From Rhizobiales bacterium CCH3-A5 (GTDB lineage Bacteria; Pseudomonadota; Alphaproteobacteria; Rhizobiales; Beijerinckiaceae): a DNA stretch of 31,402 nt. The DNA lies in assembly GCA_001556025.1 (NCBI GenBank), contig LSIB01000103.1, positions 1-31,402 of the forward strand, in the 5' to 3' direction. This document shows, one piece after another, positions 1 to 7,101 of the stretch. Both the position numbers and the translations under genes were made by a program. The notes beneath the pieces are model-generated. The model saw only the letters and a program-made list of their open reading frames with translations. It was not told the DNA's origin and made no database searches. How positions within the stretch are numbered: the first letter of the stretch is position 1; the number at the start of each line of letters is the position of its first letter.

Positions 1-67
1 GGCGCCGCCCCCATCCCGGTCGCCAGCATGCCTCCGGACGGCCGCCCCTCGGGGATGAGGTGGAGGG

Positions 68-73
68 ATTATA
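68..73 (-). promoter_or_regulatory. Possible -10 box reading outward, with a possible cut-off gene start
   Basis: The minus strand reads TATAAT here. About 35 bases further on in the same direction are GGAGG (bases 35-31) and an ATG (29-27), which opens a frame reading MLATGMGAA before the window ends. No convincing -35 box is seen, and the GGAGG is only one base from the ATG, so this may be chance. If real, it is the first few codons of a neighbouring gene cut off by the window edge. Confidence 0.2.
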
Positions 74-136
74 GGGCAGGTGCGTGGGGGCGGGGATTAA
101 GTTGTTTTGCATCTCGCTTCGCGGTGAGGCACGGGG

Positions 137-175
137 AACCCCTCTCCTGTAAGGAGAGGGGCAGGGGTGAGGTGA
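137..175 (+). repeat. Dispersed hairpin repeat, copy A
   Basis: A REP-like unit with a 10-bp perfect stem (CCCCTCTCCT at 139-148 paired with AGGAGAGGGG at 152-161), a 3-base loop, and a tail reading CAGGGGTGAGGTGA. The same 39 bases occur inverted at 647-685, and a shorter variant lies at 545-580. Such GC-rich palindromes are common between genes in Hyphomicrobiales. This copy lies 24 bp upstream of the DUF559 gene. Confidence 0.85.
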
Positions 176-199
176 CGGCCCTTCGACCCGCGAGGCACG

Positions 200-559
200 A
201 TGGCGAACGAGCGGCAGGATTTCGCGAGAAAGCTCCGCCGGCAATCGACGAAGCCGGAGGACATCCTATGGGATTTCCTGCGCGCCGGCCGTCTCGACGG
301 GCTGAAGTTCCGCCGGCAGGTTCCGCTCCTCGCCTACACCGTCGATTTCCTCTGCTTCCAGCACAAGCTCGTCGTCGAACTCGATGGCCGGCAGCATGAT
401 GGCGAGCGGGAGTACGACGCGGCGCGGACGCAGGAAATCGAGCGCCATGGTTTCGTGGTGATCCGGTTTCGAAACGAGATGGTGCTGAACGACCGCGACG
501 CCGTCATCGCCGCCATCCGCGAAGCGGCGGGAACCTCGACGGAGAACCCTCTCGTGTGA
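200..559 (+). CDS. DUF559 domain protein, Vsr-like endonuclease fold
   Basis: This 119-residue protein matches the DUF559 family, small proteins related to very-short-patch-repair and restriction endonucleases. What can be seen is a basic N-terminal helix region with E20, then YTVDF around D49 and LVVELDGRQH around E60 and D62, and a final IRFRNEMV strand near 88-95. This is the layout of a PD-(D/E)xK-type core, so nuclease activity is an inference from the fold. The length is normal for the family. The ATG has a weak GAGG upstream. The gene sits between hairpin-repeat copies, and its last codons and stop (ENPLV, stop 557-559) are encoded inside repeat copy B. Its cellular role is unknown. 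Confidence 0.85.
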   Translation: MANERQDFARKLRRQSTKPEDILWDFLRAGRLDGLKFRRQVPLLAYTVDFLCFQHKLVVELDGRQHDGEREYDAARTQEIERHGFVVIRFRNEMVLNDRDAVIAAIREAAGTSTENPLV

Positions 560-580
560 GGAGAGGGCAGGGTGAGGTGA
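545..580 (+). repeat. Dispersed hairpin repeat, copy B (shortened variant)
   Basis: Same orientation as copy A but degenerate: the stem is CCCTCTC (547-553) with GAGAGGG (561-567), and the tail is CAGGGTGAGGTGA. The stop codon of the DUF559 gene (557-559) lies in the loop region of this hairpin, so gene and repeat overlap. Confidence 0.75.
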
Positions 581-646
581 TGGCCATCTCCGGATGTGGT
601 GCTGATATGCAGCGGTGAGGTTTCCGCCCCACTGGTCCAGCGGCCT

Positions 647-685
647 TCACCTCACCCCTGCCCCTCTCCTTACAGGAGAGGGGTT
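647..685 (-). repeat. Dispersed hairpin repeat, copy C (inverted)
   Basis: All 39 bases are the reverse complement of copy A (137-175). Copies A and C bracket the DUF559 gene as an inverted pair, and copy B lies between them. Confidence 0.85.
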
Positions 686-731
686 CTTCCAGTGCGCTTC
701 GCCGAAGCCGCGACGTCTTTTGGGTAGGTCA

Positions 732-1333
732 ATGGATAGAAAATTCGACGAAGCCGAGCGGATACGCAGGACCAATATCATAGTGGAACAATGCGGTGGC
801 ATCAGTCCTGCCTTTGAGGCTTTCTATATTCACTCGATTATTTATGCGGCGACGGCGTCAATTGAGGCGTTTGAGAGATTTTCTGATGCTGTTCTAAACG
901 AACGTGAATCGTCGATAATGGTGGCGTCGATCGAAGAGGCCTTGACGCATGCAGCCGCACTTTCACGATTTTTTGGCCGGCTAGGGCGTCAAAAATCGCA
1001 ACGGCTCGCGCGAAAAAGCTTTGCGCTGCCTTTAAAATGGCAAGCTCGCCTCTCGAAGATCGGGAGCTTCGTAATGCTCTTGAGCATTTCGATGAACGTC
1101 TTGACGACTTCCTCTTGAAGGATCCTGTCGGCTACTTCTTTCCCGGCCCGTTAGTTCAATCTCATGAGATTGCCGACGAGGCACCAGGACAAATATTCCG
1201 GCTTGTTGATCCCTACGATTTCGTATTTGTTATCCTTGGAAAAAAATATCAATTTTACGACGTTTTCGTTGAAGTTATCCGCATTAAAGAAATGGCCATT
1301 AATTTCGGATATGCGGGATGCCGCGTAGGATAG
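732..1333 (+). pseudogene. Hypothetical protein split by a one-base frameshift
   Basis: Two overlapping frames form one protein of about 200 residues. The first runs from ATG 732 (MDRKFDEAERIRRTN) to EALTHAAALSRFF. The second continues as WPARASKIATARAKK and ends at 1333. The join is the T run at 969-974: six T residues are present, and a seventh would restore one frame reading SRFFWPARAS. The downstream part has RNALEHFDERLDDFL, a motif I associate with uncharacterised bacterial proteins but cannot assign to a function. The region is visibly lower in GC than its surroundings, which suggests acquisition. The break may be a homopolymer sequencing error rather than a true pseudogene. A longer upstream start at 615 would read through repeat C and is not favoured. 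Confidence 0.7.
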
Positions 1334-1427
1334 CTAAAATTTGATGCGTTAAGGATAGGTCACTGCGGGATGGGCTGTGGGACACCCGGTAGCACGTTAG
1401 TTACCCCCATGATGCCATGGTCGACCT

Positions 1428-2825
1428 ATGAACATCCACATCCCGTCATCGAGCGATATGCTCGGACTTCCGGATCTGAAAACGGTCCATGTTTTCGCCG
1501 ATGACGCGGAGAAGAGGATCGTCGTCGAGTCGCTGCTTGAGCGGGCTTCGTGCCCATCATGTACCGCCTATGGGAAATGGATTCATCGACACGGCGTCAG
1601 CGAGCAAGAATTCCGGGACATCCCTCACGGGATGTGGCCGACAGTGCTGCAGTTGAGGCGCAACCGCTTCAAATGCACGGTCTGCAAGAAGACTTGGATG
1701 GAAGAGATCCCATCGCTCGACGGGTCGCGGCTCATGACGCGTCGCCTCGCCGATTTCATCGTCCAGCGCTGCCTCAAGGACACCAACTACAGCGTCGCCG
1801 ACGACGTGGGGCTCGACGAGAGCACGATTCGGAGCGTCTTCAGGGAATTCGTCGCGACCATGGAGCGCGATGACAACCGTGACATGCCAAGGGTCCTGGG
1901 GATTGACGAGATCCACCTGAAGGACGTGCTCTGCGTCCTCACGGACCTGGAGGGCAAGAAGGTCTTCGATCTGCTCCCGTCGCGCACGAAGGACTATCTC
2001 GATCCCTATTTCGGGGCCTTGCCTGGCAAGGATCGCGTCAAGGTCGTCGTCGCCGACATGTGGCGCGCCTACCATGACTTGGCGCGCACACATTTTCCCG
2101 GCCGCCCCGTCGTCGTCGACAAGTTCCACGTCGTCCGCTTCGCCCAGAAGGGCCTGGACGAAATCAGGAAACGGACCGGCCGCAGCTTGAGTCATGCCGA
2201 GAAGATCCGGTTGAAGGACGAGCGGTTCCTCCTGCTCACGCGCGAGAAGTCGCTGACGGATGAGGAATGGGAGCGGGTCCGCCCTTGGCTCGCCCAGTTT
2301 CCCGACCTGCGGGCGGCGTACGAGACGAAGGAGCGGCTATCATCGCTCTACGAAGGCCAGGACTGCGCCGAAGCTGACCGCCTTCTCGGAGATTGCCTCA
2401 GGAAGATCCCCTCTCACCTCGACAAGGACTTCGAGGCCCTTTTCAGCATCGTCAAGAACTGGCGCCCTCAAATTTTGGCGTACTTCGAGCACCCCTTCAC
2501 AAATGGCTACACGGAGGGCGTCAACGCAGCGATCCGGCAGATCGACCGCCAAGGGCGCGGCTACAGCTTCGAGGTGCTCCGCGCCCGTCTCCTCTACAAA
2601 GCGGAGACGACGAAGGGCCGCTCCTCGATTCGACCGAAGCAGCGCCGCTCCGGCAAGGGCAGAGCGTTCATGGACTTCGGGGCCAACGAGATCGACGAGG
2701 CCTACGAGGTCGTGACCACGCCGGATACCACGACCTACCGCCGACGCACGATCGCCGAATTCGAGGCCGAGCTACAAGAATGGCTCTCGGAGGTGGATTC
2801 CGCTTCCGACATAAGATCGGGTTAA
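1428..2825 (+). CDS. ISL3-family transposase
   Basis: This 465-residue DDE transposase catalyses movement of an insertion sequence. The N-terminus carries a zinc-finger pair, C42-x2-C45 and C83-x2-C86. A helix-turn-helix follows near 120-140 (YSVADDVGLDESTIRSVF). The catalytic core has D160 in LGIDEIHLKD, D210 in VVADMWRAYHDLA and E363 in NGYTEGVNAAIR, which is the ISL3 pattern. The protein is slightly longer than most ISL3 transposases because of a C-terminal extension, and it looks intact. No good ribosome site precedes the ATG. A family-like end sequence lies downstream at 2850-2871, but a convincing left partner was not found. Confidence 0.92.
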   Translation: MNIHIPSSSDMLGLPDLKTVHVFADDAEKRIVVESLLERASCPSCTAYGKWIHRHGVSEQEFRDIPHGMWPTVLQLRRNRFKCTVCKKTWMEEIPSLDGSRLMTRRLADFIVQRCLKDTNYSVADDVGLDESTIRSVFREFVATMERDDNRDMPRVLGIDEIHLKDVLCVLTDLEGKKVFDLLPSRTKDYLDPYFGALPGKDRVKVVVADMWRAYHDLARTHFPGRPVVVDKFHVVRFAQKGLDEIRKRTGRSLSHAEKIRLKDERFLLLTREKSLTDEEWERVRPWLAQFPDLRAAYETKERLSSLYEGQDCAEADRLLGDCLRKIPSHLDKDFEALFSIVKNWRPQILAYFEHPFTNGYTEGVNAAIRQIDRQGRGYSFEVLRARLLYKAETTKGRSSIRPKQRRSGKGRAFMDFGANEIDEAYEVVTTPDTTTYRRRTIAEFEAELQEWLSEVDSASDIRSG

Positions 2826-2849
2826 GGAGCAAGGCAGGGATCGAAGATT

Positions 2850-2871
2850 GGGGAATGACCCCCGGAGAGCC
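2850..2871 (-). repeat. Candidate right terminal inverted repeat of the ISL3 element
   Basis: Read on the minus strand this begins GGCTCTCCGGGGGTCATTCC, close to the GGCTCTTCCG start typical of ISL3-family ends. It ends two bases before the GTG start of the next gene, so the GGAGAG inside it may double as that gene's ribosome site. Confidence 0.55.
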
Positions 2872-2873
2872 CT

Positions 2874-3458
2874 GTGAACCCAGCGTCGACAAGCCCGCGG
2901 AACCTGATCGGCCTCTACAGCGCCTGGCGCCTCGGGGAGGAAGATCTCCCGCATTCGACCCAGTGCGCCCCGGACCTCCACATCGAGACGCGCATCGCGA
3001 CGTTCATCGTCGAGCCGGGCGGCACTCTCGAGCTGTCGGCCAGCATGGCGCGACGGGAGGCCTTCCCGCTCGACGATTTCGTGACGGAGGAACTCGGCAC
3101 CCGCCTCGTCGACGACGCGACGGCGACGTACATGGAGAGCCTCGATGGGTGGTTCGAGCTGCCGGCGATCGGTGACCTGACCCTCGCCAAGCGGATGGAC
3201 AACCGCATGATCACCCTGGGCATGACCCGGTTCATCACCGATCCAGCCGACCTGGCCGCCACGCTGAAGCGTCACTGCCTGCCCGAAGCCTGGGCCACAG
3301 ACCGCGACAGCGAGGCCTGGAGGCCCGCGCCGCGGCGGGGACCTAGCATCGACGAGTTCGTCGAGCGCGTAAACGACTTCGTCGGCGACTACAATGAGCG
3401 CGAGGCGCGGCACCGGAAGAAGGCCGCGACGAGGTCCGCCGGTGGCATTGAGCGATAA
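2874..3458 (+). CDS. Hypothetical protein, cargo or neighbour of the ISL3 element
   Basis: This 194-residue protein belongs to no family I recognise. It is acidic in its first two thirds, has no signal peptide or membrane segment, and ends in a basic tail (RHRKKAATRSAGG). Residues 155-175 (PSIDEFVERVNDFVGDYNER) look like an amphipathic helix. The GTG start is chosen because GGAGAG lies 4 bases upstream; that sequence belongs to the IS end, so the insertion may have set the present start. GC and codon use resemble the host. It is followed after 84 bp by a 66-residue gene on the same strand. Confidence 0.6.
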   Translation: MNPASTSPRNLIGLYSAWRLGEEDLPHSTQCAPDLHIETRIATFIVEPGGTLELSASMARREAFPLDDFVTEELGTRLVDDATATYMESLDGWFELPAIGDLTLAKRMDNRMITLGMTRFITDPADLAATLKRHCLPEAWATDRDSEAWRPAPRRGPSIDEFVERVNDFVGDYNEREARHRKKAATRSAGGIER

Positions 3459-3542
3459 ACCAAGCCAAACACATTCCGCGCCTCCGGCCTCGCGTTGATC
3501 GCAGAGGCCCGGAGGAGTAGATTGTGCGCAAAGGAGCACCCT

Positions 3543-3743
3543 ATGAGTTCCGACATCGAGTACTTCGACGTCGAAGAACGACGGAAAGAGAAGGCCCTCG
3601 CCAGGGCCGAGGACGATGCGCGCATCGCGGCCGATCCCTCGGCGCGCGCCGAGATCGTGCGCCGCAACGGCATGTTCTCAGGGTTCGATCCCTCGCAGAT
3701 CGTTCTCCTGAAGCGCCGCATGCCGCGGCGTGACCTTCGGTGA
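3543..3743 (+). CDS. Small hypothetical protein, 66 residues
   Basis: No family recognised. It is a highly charged small protein, with a mostly helical first half rich in E, R, A and K (EERRKEKALARAEDDARIAA) and a basic C-terminus (LLKRRMPRRDLR). The ATG at 3543 is preferred over an upstream in-frame start at 3495 because AAGGAG lies 6 bases before it (3531-3536). The next gene begins within about 20 bp, so the two are probably co-transcribed. It could be a small DNA-binding or antitoxin-like protein, but nothing shows this. Confidence 0.6.
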   Translation: MSSDIEYFDVEERRKEKALARAEDDARIAADPSARAEIVRRNGMFSGFDPSQIVLLKRRMPRRDLR

Positions 3744-3760
3744 AACCCGAGAGGGCTATG

Positions 3761-4105
3761 ATGCACTTCTGGGATCTCTCCAAGCATCATGCCTGGTCCT
3801 TGGCAACCTTGGCCTCTGCCGTCCTTGAGGCCCGCCAGGACGCCTTCGAGCAACTCAAGGCACGAGTGGATGCGCTTCGCGAGGAACCGCGCAGCCGACA
3901 CATTGTCCGAGCATGGGAAGACGTTATGCGAGGCGGTCGCTTCGCGACGGCCAAGGCGCTCGTCATGATGTCACCCGAGGGAGAATTTCTGCGCGACAGC
4001 GGGCTGCACGCCTTGATTCTGACGACGGAAGAAATCGGGCGCGCGCTGGAGACAACGCGCCGAGAGCGCCGGACCGGAGCGGTCGCTTACGATAGCATGG
4101 CGTAG
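3761..4105 (+). CDS. Hypothetical protein preceding a nucleotidyltransferase; possible toxin-antitoxin partner
   Basis: This 114-residue protein (MHFWDLSKHHAWSLATLAS) has no known domain that I recognise. A helical middle (EARQDAFEQLKARVDALREE) is followed by a conserved-looking GGRFATAKALVMMSPEGEFL. ATG 3761 is chosen because GAGGG sits 5 bases upstream. ATG 3758 and GTG 3740 (which would overlap the previous stop) are alternatives. Only 5 bp separate its stop from the nucleotidyltransferase gene, so the two are almost certainly translated together. That spacing suggests a partner protein, perhaps an antitoxin, but this is inferred from layout only. Confidence 0.6.
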   Translation: MHFWDLSKHHAWSLATLASAVLEARQDAFEQLKARVDALREEPRSRHIVRAWEDVMRGGRFATAKALVMMSPEGEFLRDSGLHALILTTEEIGRALETTRRERRTGAVAYDSMA

Positions 4106-4110
4106 CCGCA

Positions 4111-4953
4111 ATGGTCATGACCCGATCCAAGCTGGCCCATATTCTCCGTGCGGCCGCCTATCACACAGGGCATTCAGAATTTGTCCTCATCGGTTCGGCT
4201 AGCGTCCTGGCACACCCAGGGCGCATACCCGGGGACATGCTGCTGACGCATGAGGCCGACATTTACGCGCCTAGTGCCGAGGACTTCGACGAAATGGCCC
4301 TCTCGATCAAAGCAGGGCTCGGCGAAGGAACATCGTTCCATAGGGAGTTCGGCTACTATGCCGACGGCGTAAATCCCAGCACGGCCATCATGCCGCTAGG
4401 GTGGCGTGAGCGCGCGACACCATACGAGCACAGCGAATGTCCCAACGTGATCGCAATTGTGCCCGACCTCAACGACATCGCGATCGCAAAGATGATCGCC
4501 TGGCGCGAAAAGGACCAGACATGGCTCGCCTCGGGCGCGCGCTCGGGCATGATTGATGCCGATACCATGCATTCCCGCATCGACGCGCTACCTCGCGGTG
4601 CCATTACACTTCCGCCGCGGCACGAGATCGAAAGACGCCTCGACGAGATCGAGCGCTTCACAGGTCGACCTGGAAAAGTGGCGCCTATCCACGAGATCAT
4701 CAACAATGCCGCGTCGATAGGACCCGGCTTCGAAGACGGGCGCGTTCTCGTTAAGTGGAAGTTCAAGAGCGATGCGGATGACGATACCAAGCGCGCTATC
4801 CTCACCCATTATAACTCCCTCGCACGAGAACTTGCCGTCCGCGCCTGGAAACTGAGGGACTACGATAGGGCAACGGCCTGGGAATCCAGTGGCAGAAAAG
4901 CCATCACTGCGCCGGACCGCAGGCATGCTGATAAGGCGAATTTAGAGATCTGA
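4111..4953 (+). CDS. DUF6036-like nucleotidyltransferase family protein
   Basis: This 280-residue protein resembles the DUF6036/AbiEii-type nucleotidyltransferase-like group. What I see is FVLIGSASVLA (G28, S29) as the nucleotide-binding glycine-serine pair, LLTHEADIYA (E48, D50) where the metal-binding acidic residues usually lie, and DLNDIAIAKMIAWREKDQ near 140-157, matching the conserved DL.AAKL.AGREKD helix of that group. Members often act as toxins that modify RNA or proteins, or occur in phage-defence loci. The substrate here is unknown. Two start codons, 4111 and 4117, are possible, and neither has a strong ribosome site, which fits translational coupling to the gene 5 bp upstream. Confidence 0.7.
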   Translation: MVMTRSKLAHILRAAAYHTGHSEFVLIGSASVLAHPGRIPGDMLLTHEADIYAPSAEDFDEMALSIKAGLGEGTSFHREFGYYADGVNPSTAIMPLGWRERATPYEHSECPNVIAIVPDLNDIAIAKMIAWREKDQTWLASGARSGMIDADTMHSRIDALPRGAITLPPRHEIERRLDEIERFTGRPGKVAPIHEIINNAASIGPGFEDGRVLVKWKFKSDADDDTKRAILTHYNSLARELAVRAWKLRDYDRATAWESSGRKAITAPDRRHADKANLEI

Positions 4954-5150
4954 AACGCCCGTAAACACTCGCCGTTCGGCCGGGTACTTCAGGGCAATCC
5001 TAACATCCCACATTGCCGTGAAAGTGTAACATTCGAGGTTCCACCGCGCCCACTCTTAAATCCGCATATCCTTAATTTCGATCGCAACGACTCAAATCTC
5101 AGATATTAGAGTAGATGGCATATTTTCGCGATGCTGGATGAACAGAGGTT

Positions 5151-5194
5151 ACATCGCTCAAGCTGCTGCATGAGCGCAGCATCTTGAGCGATGT
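5151..5194 (-). terminator. Strong hairpin downstream of malate synthase
   Basis: ACATCGCTCAAGCTGCTGC (5151-5169) pairs with 5176-5194 with one mismatch in 19, leaving a 6-base loop. It begins 9 bp beyond the malate synthase stop codon. No T tract follows on the minus strand, so it may act with Rho or stabilise the mRNA end rather than being a classical intrinsic terminator. It also marks the change from accessory to core genes. Confidence 0.6.
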
Positions 5195-5202
5195 GTTCAC
5201 CC

Positions 5203-6813
5203 TCACAACTTCCCATAAGCCGGCAGCGTCAAAAACTCCTCGAACTGCGGCGCCAGCGAGAGCCCCGAGAACAGCTCGATCGCCTCGGGGAACCGCCCCT
5301 TGTCGTAAGCCTCCGCGCCGAGTTCGCCCTTCACCCGCTCCATCTCCTCGGTCAGGCAGCGCTTGAACAGCTCCGGCGTTACCTTCGTGCCGCCGTCGAC
5401 CTCGACGCCATAGGCGACGAACTGCCAGATCTGGGCGCGGCTGATCTCGGCGGTCGCAGCGTCCTCCATCATATTGTAGATCGGCACCGCGCCGCGGCCG
5501 CGCAGCCAGGCTTCGAGATATTGCACGCCGACGCGGATGTTTTCGCGGAAGCCCTCTTCCGAGCGCGTGCCCTGGTGGACTTCGAGCAGGTCCTTCGCGG
5601 TGACGCTGACGTCCTCGCGGGCCTTGTCGAGTTGGTTCTTCTGCGGCATCAGCCGGTCGAACACCTCCATCGCGACGGGGACGAGGTCGGGATGGGCGAC
5701 CCAGGTACCGTCATGGCCGTCGCCGGCCTCGCGCTCCTTGTCGGCCTTGACCTTGGCGAAGGCGGCCGCATTGGCCTCGGGGTTGTTCTTGACCGGGATC
5801 TGCGCCGCCATGCCGCCCATGGCGAAGGCGCCGCGGCGGTGGCAGGTCTTGATCAGCAGCAGCGAATAGGCGCGCAGGAAGGCTTTCGTCATCACGACCT
5901 GCGAACGGTCGGGCAGGACGAAGGCCGGGTTACGGGCGAGCTTCTTGATGAAGGAGAAGATGTAGTCCCAGCGGCCGCAGTTGAGGCCGGCGATATGGTC
6001 CTTCAGCTCGAACAGGATCTCGTCCATCTCGAAAGCGGCGGGCAGCGTCTCGATCAGCACGGTCGCCTTGATCGTGCCGACCTTGAGGCCGAGCGCGTTC
6101 TGCGCGGCGACGAACACGTCGTTCCAGAGCCGGGCTTCGAGGTGGCTCTCGAGCTTGGGCAGGTAGAAATAGGGGCCGGAGCCTGCAGCCAGCGCGGCCT
6201 TGGCGTTGTGGAAGAGATAGAGCCCGAAATCCACCAGCGAGCCGGATGCGACCTCGCCGTCGATCTCGATATGGGCTTCAGGCAGGTGCCAGCCGCGCGG
6301 GCGGATGATCAGCACGGCCGGGTTGGCTTTGAGCGCATAGGCCTTGCCGGTCGTCGCGTCGGTGAAGTCGATCTTGTTCGCCCAGCGGTCCTTCAGGTTG
6401 ATCTGGCCCTCGATCATGTTGGCCCAGACCGGCGAGGAGGCGTCCTCGAAATCGGCCATGAAGACCTTTGCGCCGCAGTTCAGCGCATTGACGATCATCT
6501 TGCGGTCGACAGGGCCGGTGATCTCGACGCGGCGGTCCTGCAGATCGGCGGGGATCGGCGCGACCTTCCAGTCGCCTTCGCGGATATGCTTCGTCTCGGC
6601 CAGGAAGTCCGGCGTCTCGCCGGCGTCGAAGCGCTTCTGGCGCTCGGCGCGGAGGCTCAGCAGGCGCTTGCGCGTCTCGTTGAAGCGGCGCTGCAGATCG
6701 GCCACGAAGGCGAGCGCGTCATGGCTCAGGATCTCGTCGAAACGGTCGCCCATCGCGCCCTTGATCACGACGCCCTTGGGGAGGTTTGCGGACGGCTTCT
6801 CGACTGCGGACAT
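5203..6813 (-). CDS. Malate synthase A
   Basis: This enzyme condenses glyoxylate with acetyl-CoA to give malate, the second step of the glyoxylate shunt, in the cytoplasm. The 536 residues match the A-type enzyme rather than the roughly 720-residue G type. The family signature is at 271-284 (KDHIAGLNCGRWDY). Also visible are FMADFEDASSP (118-128), RPRGWHLPE (171-179), LIETLPAAFEMDEIL, and MEDAATAEIS with the likely catalytic aspartate near the C-terminus. The ATG is preceded by AGGAG at a spacing of 6. The gene is divergent from the TadG-like gene across 288 bp, which must hold both promoters, although I could not pick clear boxes. Isocitrate lyase is not in the window. The symbol could be aceB or glcB by local convention. 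Confidence 0.96.
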   Translation of the reverse strand: MSAVEKPSANLPKGVVIKGAMGDRFDEILSHDALAFVADLQRRFNETRKRLLSLRAERQKRFDAGETPDFLAETKHIREGDWKVAPIPADLQDRRVEITGPVDRKMIVNALNCGAKVFMADFEDASSPVWANMIEGQINLKDRWANKIDFTDATTGKAYALKANPAVLIIRPRGWHLPEAHIEIDGEVASGSLVDFGLYLFHNAKAALAAGSGPYFYLPKLESHLEARLWNDVFVAAQNALGLKVGTIKATVLIETLPAAFEMDEILFELKDHIAGLNCGRWDYIFSFIKKLARNPAFVLPDRSQVVMTKAFLRAYSLLLIKTCHRRGAFAMGGMAAQIPVKNNPEANAAAFAKVKADKEREAGDGHDGTWVAHPDLVPVAMEVFDRLMPQKNQLDKAREDVSVTAKDLLEVHQGTRSEEGFRENIRVGVQYLEAWLRGRGAVPIYNMMEDAATAEISRAQIWQFVAYGVEVDGGTKVTPELFKRCLTEEMERVKGELGAEAYDKGRFPEAIELFSGLSLAPQFEEFLTLPAYGKL

Positions 6814-7101
6814 GATCGTCTCCTGTGCTGGCGCGAACCATGCGCGCGCTGCGCTTTCGACGCAATCGTCTTGAATGGCGGCTCAGCTTTTCGAAAACGG
6901 GAAAGATCACGCGTCCTGGCCCTGCGCTCGGCTGTGCCCTGCCGGCGCATCGCCTTAGTGATCTGGCAAGGATACCGGCGGGATTGCCGGTCGCGGCGGC
7001 GCGAAACTGGCCAATAGGCCGGTGTTTCCGCAGCCGGCTTCACGCGCAATTAAAGACAATCGTCGCGTTCTGGGCATCGAACAGCCGCTAGGACCGCAGC
7101 C

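Larger units (their letters stand above)
1372..2872 (+). mobile_element. ISL3-family insertion sequence, left boundary uncertain
   Basis: The transposase at 1428-2825 and the right-end repeat define the element. The proposed left edge is GGGCTGTGGG at 1372, which matches only 7 of the first 10 bases of the right end read inward (GGGCTCTCCG). The 8-base flanks (TGCGGGAT and TGTGAACC) do not match, so no target duplication is visible. The left end may be lost or diverged, or the true element may be larger. Confidence 0.45.

Noticed and set aside
28..399. 123-residue frame overlapping the DUF559 gene
   Set aside because: It is an arginine- and proline-rich shadow in another frame and covers repeat A. 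The DUF559 frame has family motifs.
137..685. CRISPR array
   Set aside because: The three repeat copies differ in orientation and length, have no regular spacers, and no cas genes are present.
615..731. N-terminal extension of the frameshifted hypothetical gene
   Set aside because: It is translated from the hairpin repeat C. The ATG at 732 begins the natural-looking protein.
4954..5150. tRNA or attachment site at the island border
   Set aside because: No cloverleaf or direct repeat could be found in this AT-richer gap, and no integrase is present.
5191..7017. 608-residue open frame antisense to malate synthase (and its mirror at 24386-26212)
   Set aside because: It is a shadow caused by high GC in the third position of malate synthase; it is very rich in L, D, R, V and H and has no recognisable domain.
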